Assembly: GCA_018675975.1 (NCBI GenBank)
Contig: JABGXB010000003.1
Location: 128,181-192,180, forward strand
DNA: 64,000 bases
Direction: 5' to 3'
Source of the DNA: Candidatus Woesearchaeota archaeon
GTDB taxonomy: Archaea; Nanobdellota; Nanobdellia; Woesearchaeales; JABGXB01
The notes beneath the pieces were generated by a model. It saw only the letters and a program-made list of their open reading frames with translations, had not been told where the DNA came from and searched no databases. Positions 8,925 to 19,000 of the stretch are shown one piece after another. The translations under genes and the position numbers were made by a program. Each line of letters begins with the position of its first letter. Positions within the stretch are counted from its first letter, which is position 1.

Positions 8925-9503
8925 ATGGAAGAAAGAATTCATAAAATACTCTCTTTTTTACAAGAGATTGAAAAATACAAAACTGTAGAAAGAAAAATGT
9001 ATTCTTCAAACTTAAAAAGAACTGAAAGTGATGCTGAACATTCATGGCACGTAGCAATGTTTTTATTTCTTTTTGAAAAAGAACTACCAAATTTAGATAT
9101 GAATAAAATGCTAAAACTTGCTTTGATGCATGATTTAGTTGAAATTTATGCAGGAGATACTTTTGCTTTTGATAAAAAAAACCAAGCCACAAAAAAAGAA
9201 CGTGAATTTGAATCATCAAAAAAACTATTTTCACAATTGCCTGAAGATTTAAATAATGAATTTACAGATTTATTTAATGAATACGAAGATGTAAAAACAT
9301 CTGAAGCCAAAATAGTAAAATCTTTTGACAAGATACAACCTATTCTTCAAAACCTTTGCTCAGAGGGTAAATCTTGGAAAGAACATGGCATAACTTTTTC
9401 AGATATAAATGACTATAAAAGAAAACATATGGAACACAATAACTTTATTTTAGAAATATATGAAAAATTATTAAATGATGCAAAAAAAAGAAAATTAATT
9501 TAA
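8925..9503 (+). CDS. HD-domain phosphohydrolase, YfbR/HDDC2-like 5'-nucleotidase
   Basis: 192 aa. Metal ligands of the HD family are clear: His in DAEHSWHVAMF (about residue 38), the HD pair in ALMHDLVEIYAGDT (about 68-69), and a late Asp in KSFDKIQPI. The ESDAEHSW motif and EIYAGD are characteristic of the YfbR/HDDC2 group, which dephosphorylates deoxyribonucleoside monophosphates, so a nucleotide-pool role is likely. TTTTTATAAC lies about 28 nt before the ATG and no Shine-Dalgarno is seen, so the message appears leaderless. The final residues are Lys-rich. Confidence 0.85.
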   Translation: MEERIHKILSFLQEIEKYKTVERKMYSSNLKRTESDAEHSWHVAMFLFLFEKELPNLDMNKMLKLALMHDLVEIYAGDTFAFDKKNQATKKEREFESSKKLFSQLPEDLNNEFTDLFNEYEDVKTSEAKIVKSFDKIQPILQNLCSEGKSWKEHGITFSDINDYKRKHMEHNNFILEIYEKLLNDAKKRKLI

Positions 9504-9584
9504 CAATTATTAATTTCAATTTAATATTTTTCATTCATATTCTAGTTGCATAAATATTTTAAATAAACTAAATAACAGAATAGT

Positions 9585-10178
9585 ATGCAAACAGGACTAA
9601 CCCCTAAACCAAAACCCTTAGACGATTACACAACTAGAAGCATTAAAGCCCTTGATAAATTTTTAGATGATGAAAAAAAATATGGAGCATTTGAAATTTC
9701 TAACCCACATGAAGTAGAAAACTTTTTACAAAGAATTCCAAAAGGTTATATGAATTTACATACTGAAGATCCAGGTAATTTTCAATTCAACGGATTTGAA
9801 AATAATGGAAGATTAATGCATATTGTAAATAGTAGTTGGGCAATTGGACAACCAGTAAAATTATTTGGTTATAGATTTAATGATACATTAGGTAATTTTT
9901 TTATATTAAATTACAAAGCAGTTGATCCAACTAATAAAAAACCATTTACACACATAGAAGAAAAAAGATCTGAAGATGAAGACGGACATGAAATAGTTAC
10001 TTATGAACCCGAATTTGCAACACCAAATCATGAAACTGATATTTTATTTTTATTAAAAAAATCTCCATTCAATCATCAACAATTTGAAAATCCTAACCAT
10101 TATAAAAATTTAATGAAAGATAAACATAATTCATTTTTATATAAATTAATAGAACAACAATCTGGTGGATTAAAGTAA
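9585..10178 (+). CDS. Hypothetical soluble protein
   Basis: 197 aa. No signal peptide or membrane segment. The middle is probably beta-rich (VKLFGYRFNDTLGNFFILNYKAVD), followed by an acidic turn (EEKRSEDEDGHE) and a short C-terminal helix with conserved-looking NHYKNLMKDKHNSF. I do not recognise the family. ATTTTAAATAAAC lies about 28 nt before the ATG, so it has its own leaderless promoter. It ends two bases before the stop of the convergent uvrA. Confidence 0.65.
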   Translation: MQTGLTPKPKPLDDYTTRSIKALDKFLDDEKKYGAFEISNPHEVENFLQRIPKGYMNLHTEDPGNFQFNGFENNGRLMHIVNSSWAIGQPVKLFGYRFNDTLGNFFILNYKAVDPTNKKPFTHIEEKRSEDEDGHEIVTYEPEFATPNHETDILFLLKKSPFNHQQFENPNHYKNLMKDKHNSFLYKLIEQQSGGLK

Positions 10179-10180
10179 AA

Positions 10181-13078
10181 TTAATTTTTTTTCATTTCTT
10201 TTTTTAAATATTTACTAGTATAACCCACTCCACTTTTAGCAATAAATTCAGGAGTACCTTGAATAATAACTTCACCACCACGAGCTCCACCATCTGGACC
10301 CAAGTCAATAATATGATCACAATTTTTAATTACATCTAAATTATGTTCTATAATTACCATAGTATTATTTTTATCAACTAAACTATTTAATACTTCTAAT
10401 AATTTTTTAACATCATCAAAATGTAATCCAGTAGTTGGCTCATCAAGAATATATAATGTATGACCTAATTTCCGTTTTGCAAGTTCACGAGTTAATTTAA
10501 TACGTTGTGCCTCACCACCAGAAAGAGTTGTTGCACTTTGACCTAATTTAATATAATCTAAACCAACATCTGATAAAGTTTTTAATTTTCTATGAATATT
10601 TGGAACATTTTCAAAAAATGAAACTGATTCCTCTACAGACATATTTAATATATCAGCTATATTTTTATCTTTGTATTTTATCTCTAAAGTTTTTTCATTA
10701 TAACGCTTACCTTTACATTGATCACATTGCACATAAACATCTGGTAAAAAATTCATTTCAATTTTTATCATCCCATCACCTTCACAATTACTACAACGAC
10801 CACCTCTAACATTAAAAGAAAACCGACCGGGACCATAACCATTCATTTTAGAATCCTTAGTAGAAGAAAATAATAAACGAATATCATCAAAAACTTTAAT
10901 ATAAGTTGCAGGATTGCTACGAGGAGTTCTACCAATAGGACTTTGATCAATTATAATTAATTTATCCACGTCAGAATTATTAACAAATGATTTAAACCAT
11001 TTAGATTTTGGTTTTCGTCTAAGAAAACATTGTTTTATACCATCAATTAAAATATCACCCATTAAAGTAGATTTACCAGAACCACTAACTCCAGTAATAC
11101 AATTCATAACATGAGTTGGTATTTTAATATCAATATTTTTTAAATTAAATTTACATGCACCATTTATTTCAATAAATCCATCTGACTCTCTAATTGAATC
11201 TTTTTTATCAATATCCATTGAACCAGATAAATATTTACCAGTAAGAGAATTTTTAGATTTAATAATTTCACTAGGGCTACCAGCCACTATAATTTGACCA
11301 CCGTGAACACCAGCTCCAGGACCAATATCAATAACATAATCTGCATTTAATATTGTATCCGCATCATGCTCAACAACAATAATAGTATTTCCAATATCAC
11401 GCAATTGCAACATAGTACTAATTAATTTATTATTATCTTTTTGATGTAATCCAATTGACGGTTCATCTAAAATATACATACATCCCATTAAATGTGTACC
11501 AATTTGTGTAGCCAGACGAATACGTTGTGCTTCACCACCTGATAAAGTACCAGCATTTCTACTTAAATTTAAATAACCTAAACCAACATTAACTAAAAAA
11601 CCAATTCTAGATTTAATTTCTTTTTGTAATGGATTAAAAATTTCTTCATTTTTATTAAAATTTAATTCATCAAACCATTTTTGAAATTCTTCAATTGGCA
11701 TATCACATACATCCATTATATTTTTATTTGAAATTTTTTGAAATAAAACTTGAGATTTTAAACGCTTACCAGAACAAAATCCACAAGAAACATCTCTTAT
11801 ATATTTATTATATCTTTCTATTTTACGCTCGCCACTTTCATCACTTTGAATTTTTTCATTTAATCTTGGAATTAAACCATCCCATTTCTTAGTCCAATGA
11901 AAATCATGACCTTTAGCTTTGGTTGTATATTTAAATTTAATAACTTCTCCAGTTCCATATAATAATATATCTAAATTTTTAGAACTCATTTCCCTAATTG
12001 GAATTGATAAATCAATATCATAATGTTTTGCAACATTACTAATTAATGTAGCTAAATAATTATCTCCACCATTTTGTGTTTTAATAATTTCTATTCCACC
12101 ATGGGCAATAGATTTTTCATCATCATTAATAATTAAATCAGGATCAAATTCAACATTACTACCTAAACCATGACAATGTTCACAAGCACCATAAGGCGAA
12201 TTAAAAGAAAAATCTCTAGGCTCTAATTTTCTATAAGATTTATTTAATTTTGCACAATATAAATGAGTAGAAAAATTTAATTGAATTTTACCATCTTCTA
12301 ATTTAATTTTTTCTGCATTTGTTTTAACAGTAGTATCTTCAAAAATAATATATACAATACCATCACTCAATTTTAATGAAGACTCTACAGCTTCAAATAA
12401 TCTTGTATCTGAATTTAATTTTAATCTATCAATAATAATATCAATATTATGTTTTTTATATCTCTCTAATTCAGGAGTTTCATCAATATCATAAATAATA
12501 CCATTAACACGAACTTTTGTATAACCTTTTTTTTTATAAGTTTCAAATAATTTTTCATAAGTTCCTTTTTTTGCAATAATAATTGGAGATAAAATCATTG
12601 CTTTAAATCCATTTAATTTTTTTAATTCATTAAAAATCTGTTCTTTTGTTTGTGAAATTAATTTAATTCCAGTTTCAGGACAATATGGTGTACCTAATCT
12701 TGCAAATAATAATCTTAAATAATCATAAATTTCAGTAACAGTTCCAACAGTTGACCTAGGATTACGACTTGTTGTTTTTTGTTCAATTGAAATTGCAGGA
12801 GATAATCCATCAATTGAATCAACATCAGGTTTTTTTATCATACCTAAAAATTGTCTTGCATAACTTGATAATGACTCAATATATCTTCGCTGCCCTTCAG
12901 CAAAAATTGTATCAAAAGCTAAACTACTTTTACCAGAACCAGATAATCCAGTTATAACTATCATTTTATTTCTAGGTAATTCTAAATCAAAATTAGCTAA
13001 ATTATGTTCACGCGCACCTTTAATAATAATTTTATCTTTAAATCCTAATTTAGCAACTTCTTTATTTGTAATAGTCAT
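10181..13078 (-). CDS. uvrA: UvrA, excision nuclease damage-recognition ATPase
   Basis: 965 aa from ATG 13078 (MTITNKEVAKLG). An upstream ATG at 13132 would add 18 residues, but a TATA box (TTTATAAATA) sits about 27 nt before 13078. UvrA dimers bind distorted DNA and load UvrB in nucleotide excision repair. Both ABC ATPase units are complete: Walker A GLSGSGKSS near the N-terminus and GVSGSGKST near residue 640, and signature LSGGEAQRI twice. Zinc modules are visible at CEHCHGLG, CGFCSGKR and CSNCEGDG/CDQCKGKR. DEPSIGLH and DEPTTGLH are the Walker B regions. UvrB is at the right end of the window; UvrC is not in this window. Such bacterial-type repair genes are often acquired by transfer in mesophilic archaea. 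Confidence 0.97.
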   Translation of the reverse strand: MTITNKEVAKLGFKDKIIIKGAREHNLANFDLELPRNKMIVITGLSGSGKSSLAFDTIFAEGQRRYIESLSSYARQFLGMIKKPDVDSIDGLSPAISIEQKTTSRNPRSTVGTVTEIYDYLRLLFARLGTPYCPETGIKLISQTKEQIFNELKKLNGFKAMILSPIIIAKKGTYEKLFETYKKKGYTKVRVNGIIYDIDETPELERYKKHNIDIIIDRLKLNSDTRLFEAVESSLKLSDGIVYIIFEDTTVKTNAEKIKLEDGKIQLNFSTHLYCAKLNKSYRKLEPRDFSFNSPYGACEHCHGLGSNVEFDPDLIINDDEKSIAHGGIEIIKTQNGGDNYLATLISNVAKHYDIDLSIPIREMSSKNLDILLYGTGEVIKFKYTTKAKGHDFHWTKKWDGLIPRLNEKIQSDESGERKIERYNKYIRDVSCGFCSGKRLKSQVLFQKISNKNIMDVCDMPIEEFQKWFDELNFNKNEEIFNPLQKEIKSRIGFLVNVGLGYLNLSRNAGTLSGGEAQRIRLATQIGTHLMGCMYILDEPSIGLHQKDNNKLISTMLQLRDIGNTIIVVEHDADTILNADYVIDIGPGAGVHGGQIIVAGSPSEIIKSKNSLTGKYLSGSMDIDKKDSIRESDGFIEINGACKFNLKNIDIKIPTHVMNCITGVSGSGKSTLMGDILIDGIKQCFLRRKPKSKWFKSFVNNSDVDKLIIIDQSPIGRTPRSNPATYIKVFDDIRLLFSSTKDSKMNGYGPGRFSFNVRGGRCSNCEGDGMIKIEMNFLPDVYVQCDQCKGKRYNEKTLEIKYKDKNIADILNMSVEESVSFFENVPNIHRKLKTLSDVGLDYIKLGQSATTLSGGEAQRIKLTRELAKRKLGHTLYILDEPTTGLHFDDVKKLLEVLNSLVDKNNTMVIIEHNLDVIKNCDHIIDLGPDGGARGGEVIIQGTPEFIAKSGVGYTSKYLKKEMKKN

Positions 13079-13172
13079 ATAATCAAAACAAAAAAATCTA
13101 TTTATAAAATATTTGAAACATTTTGGAAACACTTAAAAGTGAAAAATGTGTAAAAACTAATGGTGATGAATT

Positions 13173-13319
13173 ATGTTATCTAAAGAAGTTATGGCCTGGG
13201 GGGCTATTATAGTTGGTATATTAATGGCATTAACAAAATTTATGTCATGGAATGAAAGTTTGCATTATTTATGGGCAGTTCTAGTATTGCTTTGGGGAGT
13301 TTTAAGACTTCAAGAGTAA
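13173..13319 (+). CDS. 48-aa membrane peptide
   Basis: A short gene starting MLSKEVMAWGAIIV and ending LRLQE, 48 aa. A Shine-Dalgarno GGTGATG at 13162-13168 is four bases before the ATG, supporting translation. Two hydrophobic helices (about residues 8-22 and 30-44, the second LWAVLVLLWGVLRL) are separated by SWNESLHY, giving a helical hairpin. No family recognised. It is divergent from uvrA, so the about 95-bp gap holds two promoters. An 18-T run follows 19 bases after its stop and probably ends the transcript. Confidence 0.65.
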   Translation: MLSKEVMAWGAIIVGILMALTKFMSWNESLHYLWAVLVLLWGVLRLQE

Positions 13320-13338
13320 TTGCAAATAAAACATATAA

Positions 13339-13356
13339 TTTTTTTTTTTTTTTTTT
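13339..13356 (+). terminator. Poly-T transcription terminator
   Basis: An unbroken run of 18 T directly follows the 48-aa gene. Archaeal RNA polymerase terminates at T-runs without needing a hairpin, so this likely ends that transcript before the DEDDh exonuclease promoter. Confidence 0.55.
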
Positions 13357-13406
13357 AATACAAAACAACATTAATATTATAAACAAATTAAAACAAAAAT
13401 ATTTTT

Positions 13407-13994
13407 ATGTTTACAGTTCTAGATATTGAGACTACAGGTTTTTCTCCAATTAATTCAAAAATAATTGAAGTTTATGCACATACTTTTGGAAAAAAAGAAA
13501 AAGAGTTTCATGAATTAGTAAATCCAAATAGACCAATTCCAAAGTCAATAACAAGATTAACTGGTATAAATAATAATATGGTTTATAATAAACCCACAAT
13601 TGAAACAATAATGCCAAAATTAAATAAATTTATTTCAAAATCTACATTAATAGTTGGACATAATATTTCATTTGATATGCGTTTTTTAAATTATTATAAT
13701 ATGAAAATTAATAATCAAATTTTTAATAATAATTCACTATGTACATTAAAATTAGTCAGACGTCTTTTATATAATAAACAAGTCACTAATCATAGGTTAA
13801 ATACAATTTGTGATTATTTTAATATAAATTCAAATAATTTTCATAGAGCAAAAGCAGATACACTTGCAACTAAGGAATTATTCTTAAAAATTAAAGGAAA
13901 ATTAGAAAATAATGGGTTTAATATAGATGATTTATCTAATCTTCAAAATACTCCATGTCAAAAAGCTTTCAAAATAATGCATAATTTGATATAA
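13407..13994 (+). CDS. DEDDh 3'-5' exonuclease (DnaQ/RNase T-like)
   Basis: 195 aa. Exo I motif VLDIETTGFSP (residues 4-14) supplies the first Asp and Glu; Exo II is VGHNISFDMRFLN (about residue 85) with its Asp; Exo III is HRAKADTLATKELF (about 150) with His and Asp. These are the four acidic metal ligands and the His of the DEDDh class. The protein is a stand-alone exonuclease domain of normal size, resembling the proofreading epsilon/PolC exonuclease; it could trim DNA or RNA ends. Its own TATA-like ATTATAAAC lies about 28 nt before the ATG. Confidence 0.88.
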   Translation: MFTVLDIETTGFSPINSKIIEVYAHTFGKKEKEFHELVNPNRPIPKSITRLTGINNNMVYNKPTIETIMPKLNKFISKSTLIVGHNISFDMRFLNYYNMKINNQIFNNNSLCTLKLVRRLLYNKQVTNHRLNTICDYFNINSNNFHRAKADTLATKELFLKIKGKLENNGFNIDDLSNLQNTPCQKAFKIMHNLI

Positions 13995-14068
13995 TTGTCT
14001 CAAAATAATATAGTTTTCAGTATATATAATTTATAAACGAATCGAGTATCAGTTTAATTAAGTTTAAA

Positions 14069-15910
14069 ATGGCAAAATCAAAAAAAACAAATCCAGATAA
14101 TGTGGAGCAAGAAATAGTAGACGAAAAGAAAAAAGAAATTCTAGAAAAAGCAGGAATAGATGAAAATCAATTAAAAGAAATAGAAAAAAAAATTAAAGAA
14201 ATTGATTCAAAAATCAAACTATTTTCTGACAAAATCGTTAAAAAGTTTTCAAAATATATTTACTCTGTTGGATTATTACCGCCATTAAAAAAAGATCAAA
14301 CCGAATTAAATACAATTATAATTATTGATGATCGAGATTCAAAAAAATTATCAAAAGAAGATTTAAAAAATAAATTATTAGATTCATTTAATGAAATTTC
14401 TAAAGAAATCGATAAAAATATTGTTTGTAAAATTTATTTATTAACACAAATATATTCTACATGTGATGAAGGAAAATTTGAAATTTTAGATGAAATTAAA
14501 CATGCAAAAGTATTTCATGATACTGGAATAATGGATGCAATTAAAGTTAGTGCGGTTCATCGTGATTTAGCACTTAGTAAATTTGAAAGATATATAGTAA
14601 GTTATGTTTGTGCCGGAACTGTTTTTACTGGACAAGCAAATGAAAAAAGTGATATTGACGCCTTTGTAATTATTGATGATACTGATGTTAAAAATATAAG
14701 TAGATTTGAATTAAGAGATAAATTAACTAATATGATGTACCAAATGGTATATGAAGCACATGCACATACAGGTGTTAAAAGAAAACTTCATGTTCAAACA
14801 TATTTATTAACAGATTTTTGGGAATATTTAAGAGATGGGTCTAGCCCAGTAATTATGACTTTTTTAAGAGATGGTTTACCATTTTATGATAAAGGAATTT
14901 ACATACCTTGGAAACAATTATTAAAAATGGGAAGAATTAAACCTTCACCTGAATCTATAAAAATGCATAAAGAAACTGGTGGACATTTTGCAGCTCGTGC
15001 TAAGAAAAAATTAATTGAAGCATTTTGTGAAGATTGTTTTTATGCAACATTAAATCCATCACAAGGACTTTTAATGACACAAGGTTATCCAGCAACAACT
15101 CCAAAAGAAACAATTCGTTTAATGAGAAAAGTTTATGTTGAAGATTTAAAATTATTAGATAAAAAATGGATTGATATACTTGAAAAAGCAGTAGGTAATT
15201 GGAAAAAATATGAATATGGTGAAATGAAAGATGTTGCACCAAAAGAAGTTCAAGAAATGTTATCTAATGTATTCAAATTTGTAGAAGAAATTGAAAAAGT
15301 ATATGAAAAAGCAGAAATCAAAAGTCACGAAAAAATAATTAATGATTTATACAATCAAGTATTTTTAATTACAAAAGAAGCTTTTAATTTACACAATCTT
15401 AAAATTAATGAAAAAGAATTATTAAAATTATTTAAAAAACATTTAATTGATACTGATATATTAGAAAAAAAGTTTTATGAAATTTTAAAGGATATAGTTA
15501 CATTAAAACAAAATCCTAAAAAACTAAAAACAGAAAGTTTTACTATAGAAAAATTCAACAAAGATGTTAGATCTTATTTAAGTTGTTTAAATTCATATAT
15601 AAATAGAAATAAATTAGAAAATAGTAAAAAATCTAAAATAAATTTATTAGTTGAAGAAAAAGATTCCGAAATCATATTTTTCAAACAAAAAATATTCATA
15701 ATTGAAGATATTAAAGATAAAGAAAAAATAATTAAAGCTGATTTACAAAAAAATCAAAATTTAATTAATATTGAAAAATCAAATATTGATGAATTAAAAA
15801 AATATGAAAAAGAAGGAAATTATTCAGAAGTTTTAAATTTAAATGCAGAATTTTTTTCAAAATTAGAAGAAATTTTTGGAACTTCTAATATTAAAGTTAA
15901 GTTATATTAA
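14069..15910 (+). CDS. Nucleotidyltransferase protein with degenerate duplicated N-terminal domain
   Basis: 613 aa. A coiled-coil-like start (1-60) is followed by two related units. The second, about residues 180-275, has a recognisable polymerase-beta nucleotidyltransferase site: CAGTVFTGQANEKSDIDAFVI, that is a G-turn followed by the DID metal pair. The first, about 62-155, matches it in order (IIIIDDRDSKKLSKEDL versus FVIIDDTDVKNISRFEL; KIYLLTQIY versus QTYLLTDFW; VFHDTGI versus PFYDKGI) but lacks the G-turn and the first Asp, so it is likely inactive. A helical region (about 300-420) with GGHFAARAKKKLIEAFCED follows, then a long charged helical tail. The substrate is unknown. The upstream TATA box lies about 35 nt before the ATG. 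Confidence 0.72.
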   Translation: MAKSKKTNPDNVEQEIVDEKKKEILEKAGIDENQLKEIEKKIKEIDSKIKLFSDKIVKKFSKYIYSVGLLPPLKKDQTELNTIIIIDDRDSKKLSKEDLKNKLLDSFNEISKEIDKNIVCKIYLLTQIYSTCDEGKFEILDEIKHAKVFHDTGIMDAIKVSAVHRDLALSKFERYIVSYVCAGTVFTGQANEKSDIDAFVIIDDTDVKNISRFELRDKLTNMMYQMVYEAHAHTGVKRKLHVQTYLLTDFWEYLRDGSSPVIMTFLRDGLPFYDKGIYIPWKQLLKMGRIKPSPESIKMHKETGGHFAARAKKKLIEAFCEDCFYATLNPSQGLLMTQGYPATTPKETIRLMRKVYVEDLKLLDKKWIDILEKAVGNWKKYEYGEMKDVAPKEVQEMLSNVFKFVEEIEKVYEKAEIKSHEKIINDLYNQVFLITKEAFNLHNLKINEKELLKLFKKHLIDTDILEKKFYEILKDIVTLKQNPKKLKTESFTIEKFNKDVRSYLSCLNSYINRNKLENSKKSKINLLVEEKDSEIIFFKQKIFIIEDIKDKEKIIKADLQKNQNLINIEKSNIDELKKYEKEGNYSEVLNLNAEFFSKLEEIFGTSNIKVKLY

Positions 15911-16056
15911 TTTTTTTTTTATTTTAATAAATTTCTAATGTATTTAATTTAAAATAAATATAATAAAACTTATAAATCTGATAAAGCAATTTAAACTTAT
16001 AAAAAAAGGGGTAGTTAGAAGTTAATCTTTTAATTTGCATTAGAATTGAGGCACTA

Positions 16057-16086
16057 ATGTGTAACCCAGAGGGTAGTTTAAAATGA
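16057..16086 (+). CDS. Nine-residue leader peptide overlapping next start
   Basis: ATG at 16057 encodes MCNPEGSLK and stops at TGA 16084-16086, which overlaps the ATG of the 1395-aa surface protein as ATGA. A GAGG sequence five bases before its ATG can act as its ribosome binding site. This arrangement could couple translation of the leader to the large gene. Alternatively it is chance: the GAGGG inside this mini-frame may simply be the ribosome binding site for the large gene. Confidence 0.35.
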   Translation: MCNPEGSLK

Positions 16087-19000
16087 AAAAAAAGGGTTTG
16101 ATATTATTATTTATACTAATATTTATACTAAGCTTAAGTTCTATTAATGCAATTAATACAAGCGGAGTATATTTAGATGACAATTATGCTATTTCTGATG
16201 AAGATTGGAGATATGGATTTATTAACACACTTGTAAATATTACGAGAGGAAATGATACAGGTGGTGTTAATATCGGTGCGTATCAAGTAAATATTACCAA
16301 TTCAAGTGATACAGTATTATGGTCATATTTATTTGATAATATGTCTATAGTTTCAGATAATTTTACAATAAATGCAACTTTTTTAGCTATTGATAATATA
16401 GAAGAAAATTATACAGTATCATTATACTTATATAATTCAACTGGAAATATTCTTTTTGAAAATTATTCACAATCCGATACTGTTTTTGTTAATATTACTG
16501 GTATAGATCTTGACTCAATAGATGACTTTAATGATGCCGAAGGTAATTTAAGTTTTTTAATTAATTTTACAAGAGCTACTAATCAAACGAATATCGATTA
16601 TTATGAAGTTGAAATATTCAACTCTTCAAATGACGAACTTTCAATATTGACTTTTACAAATACTTCAAAAGCATATCATGAATATAATTTTCTAGGATTA
16701 TTAGGAACAACTGCTGAGAATTTTACTGCTAATGTATTTGCTGTACATAATGCAACTCATACAGACCCAGTTGGAGATTCTGAAAATTTTGTTGATGAAT
16801 CTGGTTCTCAAATAAATACAACAGGTATGGCAATTGATAATTCATTTGCTGATACTGATGCCTCAGAAGGTTCTGTAAGTGGATTTATTAATTTTACAAG
16901 AGCAATGAATGAATCAAACATATTATATTATGAAATTGAAATTGAAAACTCATCATTAGACCTAGTATGGGAAACAAATTTTACTAATTTATCAATAAAT
17001 TCAGATAATTTTTCAGCTACAGCAAATTTTGAAGCAACTACTGGAAACGGTAATTATACTATTTATATATCAGCATATGACGCTGAAACTGGAATTGTTG
17101 GAGATAATTTAACCTTTGAAGATTATATAAATATTACATATAATACAAGTGGAATGTCATTAGATGTATTTAGTGATGATAATCAAAACAATAATCAAAT
17201 ATATGGATTAATTAATTTTTCAAGAGCAACAAATGAAAGTAATATTAATTTTTATACTTTAGAAATCGAAACACAAAATCAAGTAGTTTGGAATTATACA
17301 TTTGATAATGATACAATTGTTTCAGATAATTTTTCAGTTAATGTTAATTTTTCAAATGATAATTCAGGTGCTAATTACACATTAAATCTTAAAGTAAGTA
17401 GTGATATAGCTGAAACTACATTTGCAACACAACAATTTACTGATTATTCAGAGAGTTGTGGAGAATTTAATGGTAATGAAACTGCATGTTTTAATAGAGA
17501 ATTTTGTGAATGGTCATATCATGAAAATACATGTTTAGATAGTGGATCTTCAAGTAATTTAGACTGTGGAATTAAAACTAATGAAACTGCATGTCATGAA
17601 TCAGGATTTTGTGAATGGGATTCAGGAGTTCAACAATGTTTCAACTTTTTTCACCAAAGTGGAGTACAATGTTGGGCTGAATTTTATGATCCAAATCAAG
17701 ATCAATTTGAAGTTGACAAAAATACAAGTGTTTACATTGTAGTTCCAATACCTGATGAAACTAGTAATTGTGTTAATTTTGATTTAGCATCTAGACAACC
17801 ATATTTAGATTTATGGGGTATGTGGGATGATGATTTTGAAGACGATGATTGTGAATCAGTTGGTCCTGATGGCTTCTGTCAAAAAGAACCAAAATTTACA
17901 TGTAGTGCATATGAACAAGGTGAATTAAATGCAGACAATAGTTCATGGATTTTTAATGTAAGTGGATTAGCACCAGATAATTATGAACTTTCAGTTCAAG
18001 TTCCATTTGGTTGTGAAGAAGCATTTGGTTCAATTGGTTTAATACAAGAATTAGATGGAGATGAAGTATTAAATTTAACATTTGGTGGTGTAACTAGTGC
18101 AACGGGATTAGTAGTTGAAGAAGATGGTAATCCTATGGCATATCCAAATATCGATGCATATTCAAAAGAAGGCGGTTCAGGTTATGCTTGGGCAGATGGT
18201 GGTGCTGATGGTAACTTTACTTTATATGGATTAGGAGTAGGAAATTATACTTTATCTATTTCAGATCAAAATTGGTCAAGATGGTATGAAACACAAATTG
18301 AAATATTAAATGATAGTGTAGATTTAGGTAATATTACTTTTGGTGCAGGTGCAGGAGTTAATGGATATGTTAAATTAAGTAATAATCCTCAACAATATGT
18401 ATGGGTATCATTAAGATCAAAAGCAGAAGGTATTAACTTCAATGATCCTAATTATTGGCATAGTGTAAAATTTTATGGTGGTAGTACAGATAGTAATGGT
18501 TATTATAGTATTTCTGGTGTAGAAGCTGGAGAATATTTAATTGAAGTTTGGCCAAGCTATGGTAGTGATGCAACACCTTTTGAAGGTACAGTTACAGTTG
18601 ATAGTGAAAATAAAACAGAATATAATATTTCATTATCCGCAGGAAATTTAATTTATGGAAGAGTTATAAATGACACTGGACATGGTGTCGAAGGAATGAG
18701 TGTTAATACTTTTGTTGAAATGGATTGGGATAAAATGAATTATGAAGATTGTCAATATTGTGGACCTGGTTATTGGGGTTGGGAAATGACAAATTCAACA
18801 GGACATTATAGAATAAGTGGGCTTAAACCTGCCGAATTTGTTGTTGAAGTTATGCCTAATACATGGTTTGATGAATCTTTAAAATCATATAAAACAGATA
18901 GAAGAAAAGTAGAATTAGAAAGTGGAGAAGTTGAAGCTAACTTCACATTAGAAACTGGAATTGCATTATCTGGATTTATATTCAATTCAAGTAATGATCC

